Notes under the pieces: generated by a model
The model's input: only the letters and a program-made list of their open reading frames with translations
What the model was told of the DNA's origin: nothing
Database searches by the model: none
Translations under genes and position numbers: made by a program
Source: Halovulum dunhuangense
GTDB lineage: Bacteria > Pseudomonadota > Alphaproteobacteria > Rhodobacterales > Rhodobacteraceae
Reading direction: 5' to 3'
NCBI RefSeq assembly: GCF_013093415.1
Contig: NZ_JABFBC010000001.1
Location: 1,798,001-1,862,000, forward strand
DNA: 64,000 nucleotides
Shown here: positions 48,205 through 58,092 of the stretch, piece after piece
How the letters are laid out: each line of letters opens with the position of its first letter
Numbering within the stretch: position 1 is the stretch's first letter

Positions 48205-49104
48205 ATGAAGACCTATGAATTCGACTGGGTGGATGCCTTTACCCGCACGCCCTTTGCGGGCAATGGCTGCGTCGTCGTGCATGGCGCCGCCGACATCGAC
48301 GTGCAGGACCGGATGCGGCTGGTGCGCGAGACGAAGCTGTCCGAATGCGCCTATGTCGTGCCCAGCGAAAAGGCCGATTTCGGCGCCCGCTACTATCTGG
48401 CCGGGCGCGAGATCCTGATGGCGGGGCATCCGACCATCGCCACCGTCGCATCTCTGATCGACCGTGGGCTGGTGGACCTGTCCGCAGGTCACGCCGCCTT
48501 CACGCTGGAGGTGGGGGCGGGCGTGCTGCCGATCACCGTCTCGGGGCGGGGGCCCGAAGCGCTCATCACCATGACGCAGGCCGCCCCGCATTTCGGAGCG
48601 CGCTTCGATCCCGGGAAGATCGCGGGCCTCTATGGCCTTGCGGCGGAGGACGTGATCGGTGCGCCGCAGCTGGTTTCTACCGGATCCACCTACTGCATCA
48701 CGGTGCTCAGGGACCGTGCGGCCATCGACCGGGCCGTGCTCGACCTCGCTCGGCTGGCGGCGTGGCAGGCGACGCTCGACCGTCCCGATGCGACGGCGAT
48801 AGAGCCGTTTCTGGTGACGCTTTCGGGCGCGACACCAGCCGGCGACACCTATGCACGGCTTCTGCTGCCGCCGCCGAACCCGCCCGAGGACCCCTTCACC
48901 GGGTCGGCCACCGGCTGCATGGCCGCCTATCTGTGGCATCACGGCCTGATCGAAAGTGCGCGCTTCACCGCCGAGCAGGGCCACGGCATGGGGCGCCCGG
49001 CGCAGGGTGCGGTCGAGGTGCTTGGCCCGCGCGAGGCGATTTCAGGCGTGCGGCTGGGCGGGCACGGGGTGGTGCTGATGTCGGGCACGCTCAGATTGGC
49101 GTGA
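48205..49104 (+). CDS. PhzF-family isomerase-like protein
   Basis: A 299-residue protein of the PhzF/diaminopimelate-epimerase fold: WVDAFTRTPFAGNGC start, SECAYVVP, and DPFTGSATGCMAAYL at the second half. The true reaction is unknown; phenazine genes are absent. A GGAGCGGAG lies unusually far from the ATG. Confidence 0.88.
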   Translation: MKTYEFDWVDAFTRTPFAGNGCVVVHGAADIDVQDRMRLVRETKLSECAYVVPSEKADFGARYYLAGREILMAGHPTIATVASLIDRGLVDLSAGHAAFTLEVGAGVLPITVSGRGPEALITMTQAAPHFGARFDPGKIAGLYGLAAEDVIGAPQLVSTGSTYCITVLRDRAAIDRAVLDLARLAAWQATLDRPDATAIEPFLVTLSGATPAGDTYARLLLPPPNPPEDPFTGSATGCMAAYLWHHGLIESARFTAEQGHGMGRPAQGAVEVLGPREAISGVRLGGHGVVLMSGTLRLA

Positions 49105-49174
49105 GCCGCGACAACGGGGACTTTGAAACCCGCCGGTGCGGCGCCTATGATCCGGACAACACTCCGGAGGGAAC

Positions 49175-51151
49175 ATGAGCGCCGAACTCGGGCATTTCGC
49201 CGTCATCCTCGCCTTCATGGTCGCGATCGTTCAGATGGTCGTGCCGCTGGTGGGCGCGCAGAAGAACTGGGGCAACTGGATGGCCGTGGCGGCCCCGGCG
49301 GCGCTGGTGCAGGCCGGGCTGGTCACGCTGTCCTTCGGGGCGCTGACCTGGGCCTTCGTCACCTCGGACTTCTCGGTCGAACTGGTCGCCACCAACTCCC
49401 ATTCCGCCAAGCCCATGCTCTACAAGATCTCGGGCACCTGGGGAAACCACGAGGGATCGCTTCTTCTTTGGATCCTGATCCTAGCGGTGTTCGGTGCGGC
49501 GGTGGTGCTGTTCGGGCGCAACCTGCCGCATCGGCTCAAGGCGCTGGTGCTGGCGGTGCAGTCCTCGATCTCGGTCGCCTTCCTCGCCTTCCTGCTGTTC
49601 ACCTCGAACCCTTTCGAGCGGCTGGAGTTTCCGCCCTTCGACGGCAACGACCTGAACCCGCTGCTGCAGGATCCGGGCCTCGCCTTTCATCCGCCGTTTC
49701 TCTACCTGGGCTATGTCGGGCTCTCGATGGCGTTCTCCTTCGCCATCGCGGCCCTGATCGAGGGCAAGGTCGATCCCGCCTGGGCGCGCTGGGTGCGGCC
49801 CTGGACGCTGGCCGCCTGGGTGTTCCTGACCATCGGCATCGGGCTCGGGTCCTGGTGGGCCTATTACGAGCTTGGCTGGGGCGGCTGGTGGTTCTGGGAT
49901 CCGGTCGAGAACGCGTCCTTCATGCCGTGGCTGATCTCGGCGGCGCTGCTGCATTCGGCCATCGTGGTGGAAAAGCGCAACACGCTGAAAAGCTGGACCA
50001 TCCTGCTGGCGATCCTGGGCTTTTCCTTTTCGCTCATCGGCACCTTCATCGTGCGCTCGGGCGTCATCACCAGCGTGCATGCCTTTGCGAACGATCCCAC
50101 GCGGGGCGTGTTCATCCTGCTGATCCTTGCCGTCTTCATCGGCGGCGCGCTCACGCTCTTTGCTGCGCGGGCGGGCAGCCTGCGCTCTGACAGCGTGTTC
50201 GCGCTGGCCAGCCGGGAAAGCGCGCTGGTGATGAACAACCTGCTTCTGGTGGTGGCGACGCTGGTCGTCTTCGTGGGGACGCTCTGGCCTCTGGTGGCCG
50301 AGATGCTGACGGGGCGCAAGGTGTCGGTCGGGCCGCCCTTCTTCAACATCTCGTTCACGCCCTTCATGGTGGCGCTGGCGATGATCCTGCCGCTGGGCGC
50401 GATGCTGCCGTGGAAGCGGGCGCGTCTGGATCGGGCGTTCCGCCCGCTCTGGGGCGCGGTCGCGCTGTCGGTCGCAACCGGGGCGCTGGTCTGGTCGCTG
50501 CAAACCGGCGGCGGGATGCTTGCGCCCATCGGCGCGGTGCTGGGCACCTGGATCATCCTGGGCGCCGCCACCGACCTGGGCCAGCGGGCGAAGCTTGGCA
50601 AGGCAAGCATGGGCGAGACGTTGCGCCGCCTGTCGAACCTGCCGCGCGCCGACTGGGGCAAGGCGGTCGCCCATGCGGGGCTGGGGATCCTCTTCATCTC
50701 CATCGCCGCGCTCGAGGCAGGCCAGCGCGAGGATATCCGCGTGGTCCAGCCGGGCGAAAGCTATGCCTTTGCGGGCTACGACATCCGCCTTGACGGCGTG
50801 CGCCGCTTCGAGGGGCCGAACTACACCTCGGACATGGCCAGCCTGAGCGTGATGCGCGAGGGCGAGGTGCTGGCGGTGCTGAGCCCTGAAAAACGCTTCT
50901 ACCCGGTGCAGCGCATGCCCACGACGGAAGCCGGCATCGACCGCGGGGTGATGCGCGATCTGTACCTGGTGATCGGCGACCGGCAGGAGAATGGCGGCTG
51001 GGTCGTGCGCAGCTTCTGGAAGCCGATGGCGAACTGGCTCTGGACCGGCATGATCGTGATGGCCTTCGGCGGCCTGCTGAGCCTGACGGACCGCCGCTAC
51101 CGGCTGGGCGCGGCGGTGCGCCGCCGCTCCGACATGGTGCCCGCGGAATGA
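49175..51151 (+). CDS. ccmF: Cytochrome c heme lyase CcmF
   Basis: A 658-residue inner-membrane protein with about 15 membrane segments. The WWD heme motif GWGGWWFWDPVEN is complete; a periplasmic domain lies near the end. It joins heme from CcmE to apocytochrome c. It overlaps ccmH by four bases. Confidence 0.96.
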   Translation: MSAELGHFAVILAFMVAIVQMVVPLVGAQKNWGNWMAVAAPAALVQAGLVTLSFGALTWAFVTSDFSVELVATNSHSAKPMLYKISGTWGNHEGSLLLWILILAVFGAAVVLFGRNLPHRLKALVLAVQSSISVAFLAFLLFTSNPFERLEFPPFDGNDLNPLLQDPGLAFHPPFLYLGYVGLSMAFSFAIAALIEGKVDPAWARWVRPWTLAAWVFLTIGIGLGSWWAYYELGWGGWWFWDPVENASFMPWLISAALLHSAIVVEKRNTLKSWTILLAILGFSFSLIGTFIVRSGVITSVHAFANDPTRGVFILLILAVFIGGALTLFAARAGSLRSDSVFALASRESALVMNNLLLVVATLVVFVGTLWPLVAEMLTGRKVSVGPPFFNISFTPFMVALAMILPLGAMLPWKRARLDRAFRPLWGAVALSVATGALVWSLQTGGGMLAPIGAVLGTWIILGAATDLGQRAKLGKASMGETLRRLSNLPRADWGKAVAHAGLGILFISIAALEAGQREDIRVVQPGESYAFAGYDIRLDGVRRFEGPNYTSDMASLSVMREGEVLAVLSPEKRFYPVQRMPTTEAGIDRGVMRDLYLVIGDRQENGGWVVRSFWKPMANWLWTGMIVMAFGGLLSLTDRRYRLGAAVRRRSDMVPAE

Positions 51152-51609
51152 CCCGGCTGGCGACCCTTCTGGCGGCGATCCTGCTTTCGGCGGGCGCCGT
51201 CCTGGCCGTCCAGCCCGACGAGGTGCTGGACGACCCGGCGCTTGAGGAACGTGCGCGCGAGATCAGCGCCGAGCTGCGCTGCCTTGTCTGCCGCAACGAA
51301 AGCATCGACGAGTCGAACGCGGACCTGGCCCGCGACCTGCGGCTTCTGGTGCGCGAGCGGCTGGTCGCGGGCGACAGCGATCAGGAGGTGCTGGATTACC
51401 TGGTGGCGCGCTACGGCGAATATGTGCTGCTGCGTCCGCCATTCTCGGCCGGGAACGCCGCACTCTGGCTGGCGGCGCCGGCCATGCTGATCCTGGGTGG
51501 CGGCATCGCCTTCGTCTTCCTGCGCCGCCGTGCGCGGCCCGCCGGGCCAGCTCCGCTGACGGCGGAAGAAGAGGCGCGGCTTCAGGCGCTGCTGAAGGGG
51601 GACAGCTGA
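51148..51609 (+). CDS. ccmH: Cytochrome c maturation protein CcmH
   Basis: A 153-residue periplasmic thiol protein with a signal sequence, the redox motif LRCLVCRN and a carboxy membrane anchor (LAAPAMLILGGGIAFVF). It reduces apocytochrome thiols for CcmF. The CcmI-like part is not fused here. Confidence 0.95.
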   Translation: MTRLATLLAAILLSAGAVLAVQPDEVLDDPALEERAREISAELRCLVCRNESIDESNADLARDLRLLVRERLVAGDSDQEVLDYLVARYGEYVLLRPPFSAGNAALWLAAPAMLILGGGIAFVFLRRRARPAGPAPLTAEEEARLQALLKGDS

Positions 51610-51672
51610 TCGCGGTTGCGCGAGCGCGCGCGCCGCGCCAGTCTGCCCCCCGACACTGACAGCGGGTCTTCG

Positions 51673-52449
51673 ATGCAGTACGAGACGATCCTTTATGACG
51701 TGGCCGACGAGATCGCCACGATCACCCTGAACCGGCCCGAGGTGATGAACGGGCTGAACCCGCAGATGCGCGCAGACCTTCTGCACGCGATGCGCCGCGC
51801 GCCTGCCGAGGCGCGGGCCGTGGTGCTGACCGGGGCAGGGCGCGGCTTCTGCTCGGGGCAGGACCTGGGCGAGCGCAAGCGCGTTTCGGACATCGACCTG
51901 GAGCGCGTCCTGCGCGAGGAATACGAGCCGCTTCTCAGGGCCATCGCCGACTGCCCGGTGCCGACGATCGCGGCGGTGAACGGGGCCGCGGCAGGGGCCG
52001 GGGCGAATCTGGCGCTGGCGGCGGACGTGGTGATCGCCGCGCGCTCTGCCTTCTTCATGCAGGCGTTTTCCCGGATCGGGTTGATCCCGGATGCCGGCGG
52101 CACCTATTGGTTGCCGCGCCAGATCGGGCTTGCCCGCGCGATGGGGGCGGCGCTGTTCGCCGAGCGCATCAGCGCCGAGCAGGCCGAAAGCTGGGGCATG
52201 ATCTGGCAGGCGGTACCCGACGACAGTTTCGCCGCCGAAGTGCGCCGCCGTGCGCTGCAACTGGCGCAAGGCCCGACCGAGGCCTATCGCCGGATCAAGA
52301 CCGCGCTGCGCGAAAGCTTCGACAACGATCTCGGCGCGCAACTCGACCTCGAGGCGCGGCTACAGGGCGAGGCGGGGCAGACCCGCGACTTCGTCGAAGG
52401 GGTGCTTGCCTTCATGGAAAAGCGTCCGCCCCGCTTCGAGGGGCGCTGA
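51673..52449 (+). CDS. Enoyl-CoA hydratase/isomerase family protein (PaaG-like)
   Basis: A 258-residue crotonase. FCSGQDL and IPDAGGTYWLPR match the oxyanion and active-site regions; the SGQDL form and acid in IPDAGG are typical of PaaG-type ring-1,2-epoxyphenylacetyl-CoA isomerases. No other paa genes lie here, so the pathway is unproven. Confidence 0.82.
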   Translation: MQYETILYDVADEIATITLNRPEVMNGLNPQMRADLLHAMRRAPAEARAVVLTGAGRGFCSGQDLGERKRVSDIDLERVLREEYEPLLRAIADCPVPTIAAVNGAAAGAGANLALAADVVIAARSAFFMQAFSRIGLIPDAGGTYWLPRQIGLARAMGAALFAERISAEQAESWGMIWQAVPDDSFAAEVRRRALQLAQGPTEAYRRIKTALRESFDNDLGAQLDLEARLQGEAGQTRDFVEGVLAFMEKRPPRFEGR

Positions 52450-52504
52450 GCGGCGGAGTGCCGCCGGGGCTTGACCCCGCCCGGCTTTGCGCGATTGTCG
52501 GGCC

Positions 52505-55297
52505 ATGCGCCTGACCGATGCCATCACCCGCACGCCCATCCCCTTCGAGCCGCGCCTGGGCCAGGAGGCGGCCGCCCCCTTCGCCGATCTGGGCGACTTG
52601 TTCCGCGATCTCGTGGCGGGGGCCGCGGGGTCGGCGCCGCATCTGGCCCATCTGGTCCGGCTGGAAGGCGAGTGGCTGCACGACGCGGCGCAGCGCGATC
52701 CCGGGGCCGTGCTGACAGAAGAGCTTGCGGCCCTGGACCAGGTGGCGCTGCCAGATCTGGCCCCCGCGCTGCGACGTGCCAAGCGCCGGGTCGGGCTGCT
52801 GACCGCGCTGGCCGATCTGGGCGGCGCGTGGGGGCTGGACGACGTGACCGGCGCGCTCAGCGATCTGGCCGACCGCGCGCTTTCGCTCGGCGTCAGCCGG
52901 CTGGTGTCCGAGGCGCAGGCGGCGAACCGGCTGCCGCAGGTCGAGGCGGCGGATGGCGGGCTGTTCATCCTGGCCATGGGCAAGCTCGGCGCGCGCGAGC
53001 TGAACTATTCCTCGGACATCGACCTGATCGCGCTGTTCGATGAAAGCCTTTATCCGGCAGACGCTTATCCAGAGATCCGCAAGCAGTTCATCAGAATCAC
53101 CCAGGCGCTGGCCAAGCTGATCGGAGAGGAGACCGGCGACGGCTACGTCTTTCGCACGGATCTGCGGCTCAGGCCCGATCCGTCGGTGACGCCGGTCTGC
53201 ATCGGCATGGGTGCGGCCGAACGCTACTACGAATCCCAGGGCCGAACATGGGAACGGGCGGCCTATATCCGCGCGCGGATCTGCGCGGGCGACCAGGCGG
53301 CGGGGGCGCGGTTTCTCGAGGATCTGACGCCCTTCATCTGGCGCCGGCATCTGGATTTCGCGGCCATCGAGGACGCCCACGAAATGCGCCGCCGCATCCG
53401 CGAGCACAAGGGGCTGGGCGGCCCGTTCCAGCTTCCGGGCCACAACGTGAAGCTTGGGCGCGGCGGCATCCGCGAGATCGAGTTCTTCGTGCAGACCAAG
53501 CAGTTGATCTGCGGCGGGCGCGACCCGGCGCTGCGCGTCTCGCGCACGCTGCCGGCGCTGGATGCGCTGGTGGATTCCGGCTGGATCCCGGGGAAGCTTG
53601 CGCGGGAACTGGGCGCGGCCTATGTCGCGCACCGCACGCTGGAGCACCGGCTCCAGATGCTGGAAGACGCGCAGACCCATGCCTACCCCACCACCGACAA
53701 GATGCGCGACCGGCTGGCGGCATTCTGCGGCGCACCCGACCGCGACGCGTTCGAGGCCGGAGAGGCCGCGCGCTTCGGCCGGGTGCATGTGCTGGCCGAA
53801 GGATTCTTCGCGCCCGACCCGGAAGAGGCCGATCCCGACGCGCTGTGGGCGGCGTTCCCCGACCCCGAGGAAACCCGCGCGCTGGTCGAGGCCTGGCTGC
53901 GGCTGCCCGCGCTCAAGACCGAGCGGGCGCGCGGCATCTTTCGCCGGATCGCGCCAAAGATCGCCAGCCGGCTGGGCGGGGCCGCGGACCCGCATGGGGC
54001 ATTGATGACGTTCGACCGGTTCCTGCGCGGGTTGCCCGCGGGGGTGCAGGTCTTCTCGCTCTTCGAGGCGAACCCCCATATCCTGGATCTGCTGGTGGAC
54101 ATATGCGCCACCGCCCCGCGGCTGGCCGATTATCTGGGCCGCAATGCCGCCGTGCTGGACGCGGTGCTGGCGCCTGGCTTCTTCGACCCGCTGGCGGGGG
54201 TTGCGGAACTCGAGGCGGAACTCGATGCGCGGCTCGACGCGGCCGAGGGCTACGAGGGGGTGCTGGACGCCGCCCGCATCTGGGGGCGCGAGCAGTCCTT
54301 CCGGGTGGGCGTGATGCTTCTGCGCCGGATCGCCACGCCCGAAGAGGGCGCGGTCGCCTATTCCGCGCTGGCCGAGGCGGTGCTGCGTGCGCTGCTGCCC
54401 CGGGTGATCGAGGAACATTCCCGCCGCTACGGTCCGCCGCCCGGCGGCGGGATGGCGGTGCTGGCCATGGGCAAGCTCGGCTCGGGCGAGATGACGGCGC
54501 GTTCGGATCTGGATGTGATCACGGTCTATGACGCGACGCCCGACATGGAATCGGCGGGGCCGAAGGCGCTGTCGGCGCCCGCCTATTACGCGCGGCTGAC
54601 GCAGGCTCTGGTGTCGGCGCTGACCGTGCCGACGGCGGAGGGCGCGCTTTACCAGGTGGATATGCGGCTGCGCCCCTCGGGACGGCAGGGGCCGGTTGCG
54701 ACCTCGCTCACGAGCTTTGCCGCCTATCAGCGCGAACAGGCCTGGACATGGGAGCATCTTGCGCTGACGCGGGCGCGGGTGATCGCGGGGCCACCCGATC
54801 TGGAGCGGCGGTTGGCTTCGGCGGTGGACGAGGCGCTGGCCGTGCCGCGCGACCGCGCGCAGTTCCTGGCCGAAACGCGGGAGATGCGCGCGCGGCTGGC
54901 AGCAGCGCGGGAGGCGGCGGGCCGCGACCCCTGGGAGGTGAAGGACGGGCCCGGCCGGCTCCTGGATATCGAACTTGCGCTTCAGGCGGGCAAGGTGCTG
55001 TGCCCGGGCATCCGCGAAGTCGCGCCGCGCCGGATGATCGCGCCGCTGGTCAAGGCGGGGTGGCTGACCGAGCCGGAGGGAAAGCACCTGTCGGCCGCGC
55101 TGCGACGGCTTTCGGCGTTGCAGCAGATCACGCGCCTGTCGATCGAGGGGCGTTTCGATCCCTCGACCAGCGGGCCGGGCCTGGCCCAGCTGGCGGCGGC
55201 GGTGACAGGCGCATCCAGCGTGTCGGCCCTGAAGGAGCGGCTGCTCGCCGATGCCGAACGTTCGGCGGCCATCGTCGCCCGCGTGCTGGAGGGCTGA
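52505..55297 (+). CDS. glnE: Bifunctional glutamine synthetase adenylyltransferase/deadenylylase
   Basis: A 930-residue cytosolic enzyme that adds and removes AMP on glutamine synthetase. Two nucleotidyltransferase domains carry NYSSDIDLI (first, deadenylylation) and ARSDLDVITVY (second), each preceded by MGKLG. PII normally controls it. The deacetylase gene starts directly after its stop. Confidence 0.95.
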   Translation: MRLTDAITRTPIPFEPRLGQEAAAPFADLGDLFRDLVAGAAGSAPHLAHLVRLEGEWLHDAAQRDPGAVLTEELAALDQVALPDLAPALRRAKRRVGLLTALADLGGAWGLDDVTGALSDLADRALSLGVSRLVSEAQAANRLPQVEAADGGLFILAMGKLGARELNYSSDIDLIALFDESLYPADAYPEIRKQFIRITQALAKLIGEETGDGYVFRTDLRLRPDPSVTPVCIGMGAAERYYESQGRTWERAAYIRARICAGDQAAGARFLEDLTPFIWRRHLDFAAIEDAHEMRRRIREHKGLGGPFQLPGHNVKLGRGGIREIEFFVQTKQLICGGRDPALRVSRTLPALDALVDSGWIPGKLARELGAAYVAHRTLEHRLQMLEDAQTHAYPTTDKMRDRLAAFCGAPDRDAFEAGEAARFGRVHVLAEGFFAPDPEEADPDALWAAFPDPEETRALVEAWLRLPALKTERARGIFRRIAPKIASRLGGAADPHGALMTFDRFLRGLPAGVQVFSLFEANPHILDLLVDICATAPRLADYLGRNAAVLDAVLAPGFFDPLAGVAELEAELDARLDAAEGYEGVLDAARIWGREQSFRVGVMLLRRIATPEEGAVAYSALAEAVLRALLPRVIEEHSRRYGPPPGGGMAVLAMGKLGSGEMTARSDLDVITVYDATPDMESAGPKALSAPAYYARLTQALVSALTVPTAEGALYQVDMRLRPSGRQGPVATSLTSFAAYQREQAWTWEHLALTRARVIAGPPDLERRLASAVDEALAVPRDRAQFLAETREMRARLAAAREAAGRDPWEVKDGPGRLLDIELALQAGKVLCPGIREVAPRRMIAPLVKAGWLTEPEGKHLSAALRRLSALQQITRLSIEGRFDPSTSGPGLAQLAAAVTGASSVSALKERLLADAERSAAIVARVLEG

Positions 55298-56203
55298 ATG
55301 CGCCTGCCGATCGTCTGGCACGGGGACTACATCGCGCCGCTCAAGCCGGGGCATCGGTTTCCGATTTCGAAATACGGCTACCTGCGCGAGGCGCTGGTCC
55401 GTCGGGGCCTGCTTCCGCCCGAGGGCGGGCACGTCACCCCGGCCGAGGCGGGGTTTGCCCAGATCGCGGCGGTCCATGCGCCCGATTATGTGGACCGGGT
55501 CTTTTCCCGGACGCTTCGGCCCGAAGAGGCACGGATGATCGGGCTGCCCGGCACCGAAGCCGTCGCGCGCCGCGCGCGGCTGTCGGCGGCGGGCACGACG
55601 CTTGCCGCGCGGCTGGCGCTGGAGCATGGGATCGCCTGCAACGCCGCCGGCGGATCGCATCACGCCGGACCGCAGGGCGGGGCGGGCTACTGCGTCTTCA
55701 ACGACGTGGCGGTCGCCGCGCGGGCGCTTCTGAACGAGGGGCAGGTGGGCCGGGTGCTGGTCCTGGACCTGGATGTGCACCAGGGCGACGGCACCGCGCG
55801 CATCTTCGAGGGCGATGCGGCTGTCTTCACCTTCTCGATGCATGGCGAGAAGAACTACCCGGTGCGCAAGGCCCGTTCCAGCCGCGACGTCGGCCTGCCC
55901 GACGGCATGGGCGACGCCGATTATCTTGCACGGCTGGACGCGGAGATGGACACGATCCTTCAGGGCTTTCGCCCCGACATCGTGTTCTACAACGCGGGCG
56001 TCGATCCCTATGAGGGGGACCGGCTTGGGCGGCTCGCGCTCAGCATCGACGGCCTGCGCGCCCGCGACCGTGCGGTGGTCGCGCGCATCCGGGGACTTGG
56101 CATCCCGCTGGTGGGGGTGCTCGGCGGCGGCTATGACGACGACACCATCGCGCTGGCAGAGCGTCATGCCATCCTGTTCGAGGAAGCCGCCCGCGTCGCG
56201 TGA
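55298..56203 (+). CDS. Histone deacetylase-superfamily protein
   Basis: A 301-residue metal-dependent deacylase. The zinc-site DLDVHQGDG, the His pair AGGSHHAGP and NAGVDPYEGD are intact, so activity is likely. It resembles the class IV/HDAC11-like bacterial group; the substrate is unknown. It begins at the base after the glnE stop. Confidence 0.88.
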   Translation: MRLPIVWHGDYIAPLKPGHRFPISKYGYLREALVRRGLLPPEGGHVTPAEAGFAQIAAVHAPDYVDRVFSRTLRPEEARMIGLPGTEAVARRARLSAAGTTLAARLALEHGIACNAAGGSHHAGPQGGAGYCVFNDVAVAARALLNEGQVGRVLVLDLDVHQGDGTARIFEGDAAVFTFSMHGEKNYPVRKARSSRDVGLPDGMGDADYLARLDAEMDTILQGFRPDIVFYNAGVDPYEGDRLGRLALSIDGLRARDRAVVARIRGLGIPLVGVLGGGYDDDTIALAERHAILFEEAARVA

Positions 56204-56266
56204 ACTTGCCCTGCGGGGCCTGCCGTCCTATGTCGCGGGAACACCACGCGGGGGGGGATCGGGCAC

Positions 56267-56542
56267 ATGGGCAAGGGCGAACTGGACATCGACGCGCGCG
56301 GCCTGATCCACGAGGCCTATCGCATCGAGGGCATCACCGATCCGGATTGCCGGACGATCTTTCTCGACTGGGCGATGGGGTTGGGGGCGGAGCACGATCC
56401 GCGCGCGGCGATCCGGGCCCTGCGCGACCATTACGGGCCTGCGCATCCGGGCCACCCGATGAACGCCGTGCTGGAAGAGGGGCTTGCCCGGGCCGCCCGG
56501 CCGGCCCGCCGCCGCAAGGCGCGCAAGCGCGGGGGCGCGTGA
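56267..56542 (+). CDS. Conserved small protein of unknown function
   Basis: A 91-residue protein, acidic start (GELDIDARGLIHEAYRIEG), CRTIFLDWAMG centre and a very basic tail (RRRKARKRGG) that could bind nucleic acid. A GGGGGG site precedes the ATG. I do not recognise a named family. Confidence 0.6.
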   Translation: MGKGELDIDARGLIHEAYRIEGITDPDCRTIFLDWAMGLGAEHDPRAAIRALRDHYGPAHPGHPMNAVLEEGLARAARPARRRKARKRGGA

Positions 56543-56575
56543 CGCCCGCCCGGTGAGGGGCGGGCGCATCCAGTT

Positions 56576-57952
56576 CTACGCCTTTCGGAGCGCGTCGATC
56601 ACCCGCACCCAGGACCGGATGCCGTGGTGAAAGCTTTTCAGGTCGTATTTCTCGTTCGGCGAGTGGATGTTGTCGTTGTCCAGCCCGAAGCCGATCAGGA
56701 TGGAATCAGTGCCCAGGATCTCGCGGAAATGGCCGACGATGGGGATCGAGCCGCCGCCGCCGGTGAACACCGCGTCGTTTTCCCATTCCGGGCTGAGCGC
56801 GCGGCGCGCCCGCTCGAATTCCGGGCGGTCGGTGGGCATCACCGTCGCGCCCGCGCCGTCCTTGGCGTGGAACTCCAGCCGGCAATCGCCGGGCAGGCGG
56901 TCGCGCAGGAACTGCTCGAAGGCGGCGGTGATCTTCGCGGGATCCTGCTTGCCCACCAGGCGGAAGCTGACCTTGGCGTTGGCCTCGGCCGGAAGCACGG
57001 TCTTGAAGCCGGCGCCGGTATAGCCGCCCCAGATCCCGTTGATCTCGGCCGTGGGGCGCGCCCAGATCTGTTCCAGCACCGAATGGCCCTTTTCGCCCGC
57101 CGGGATGCTCAGGCCGACATCGGCCAGAAACGCCTCTCCGTCGAAGTCGAGCCCGTCCCAGGCGGCGCGCACCGCGTTCGCCACCGGCTCCACGCCGTCG
57201 TAGAAGCCGGGGATCGTGACGCGCCCCGCATCGTCATGCAACTCTGCAAGGATCCGGGTCAGGGCCCGGATCGGGTTCATCGCCGGCCCGCCATACATGC
57301 CCGAATGCAGGTCGCGGTTCGGGCCATGCACGGTGAACTCGGTCGCCACCAGCCCGCGCAACATGGTGCAGATCGCGGGCGTCTTCTGGTCGAACATGCC
57401 GGTGTCGCACACCAGCGCGATGTCGGCTGCCAACTCGTCGCGGTTGGCCTTGAGGAACGGGACGAGCGAGGGCGAGCCGCTTTCCTCCTCGCCCTCGAAC
57501 AGCAGGGTGATGTTGCCGGGCAGGGTGCCATGGACGGATTTCCAGGCGCGGAACGCCTCGAGAAAGGTCATCAGCTGGCCCTTGTCATCGGACGCCCCCC
57601 GCGCGCGGATCACCTTGCCCGAAGGCGTGTCCTGCACTTCGGGGTCGAACGGATCGCGGTGCCACAGCTTCAGCGGATCCACGGGCTGCACGTCGTAATG
57701 ACCGTAGAACAGCATCTTCGGCCCCTCGGCGCGGTGATGGGCCACGACCATCGGCTTGCCCGGCGTGTCGCGGCGCGACGCGTCGAAGCCCAGCGCCGCG
57801 AGTTCCTCCACCAGCCAGTCCGCCGCTGCCTTGCAGTCGGCGTCATAGGCCGGATCGGTCGAGATCGACGGGATGCGCAGCAGGGCGAACAACCGCTCGA
57901 GGCTTTGCTCCAGACCGGCATCCACCGCGGCGAGTACGGGGTCCACGGACAT
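56576..57952 (-). CDS. M20 metallo-dipeptidase
   Basis: A 458-residue cytosolic peptidase of the M20 family. HYDVQP (first zinc ligands), RGASDDKGQ and EGEEESGS give the two-metal site; a dimerisation domain sits in the middle. The substrate is probably a dipeptide. GGAAAGGA precedes the ATG. Confidence 0.93.
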   Translation of the reverse strand: MSVDPVLAAVDAGLEQSLERLFALLRIPSISTDPAYDADCKAAADWLVEELAALGFDASRRDTPGKPMVVAHHRAEGPKMLFYGHYDVQPVDPLKLWHRDPFDPEVQDTPSGKVIRARGASDDKGQLMTFLEAFRAWKSVHGTLPGNITLLFEGEEESGSPSLVPFLKANRDELAADIALVCDTGMFDQKTPAICTMLRGLVATEFTVHGPNRDLHSGMYGGPAMNPIRALTRILAELHDDAGRVTIPGFYDGVEPVANAVRAAWDGLDFDGEAFLADVGLSIPAGEKGHSVLEQIWARPTAEINGIWGGYTGAGFKTVLPAEANAKVSFRLVGKQDPAKITAAFEQFLRDRLPGDCRLEFHAKDGAGATVMPTDRPEFERARRALSPEWENDAVFTGGGGSIPIVGHFREILGTDSILIGFGLDNDNIHSPNEKYDLKSFHHGIRSWVRVIDALRKA

Positions 57953-58017
57953 GAAAAATCCTTTCCTTCCTGAAACGGGATGCGCGGACCCTGCCTTTCG
58001 GCGCGGTGGGTGTCCAG

Positions 58018-58031
58018 TTGATTCACATCAA
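58018..58031 (+). promoter_or_regulatory. FNR/FnrL-type box before the usp gene
   Basis: TTGAT, four bases, ATCAA: a perfect FNR palindrome (TTGATTCACATCAA). It lies 62 bases before the usp start, where an oxygen-sensing FNR-type activator could bind. Confidence 0.8.
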
Positions 58032-58092
58032 GGATCGGCCGGCGCATCGGGCGAATGCTGGGGGTCAGGCGAACAGGAAGAAGGACCGCCCC

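Noticed and set aside
52412-56167. 1251-codon minus-strand frame opposite glnE and the deacetylase gene
   Set aside because: Antisense to two well-supported genes; no motif or ribosome site.
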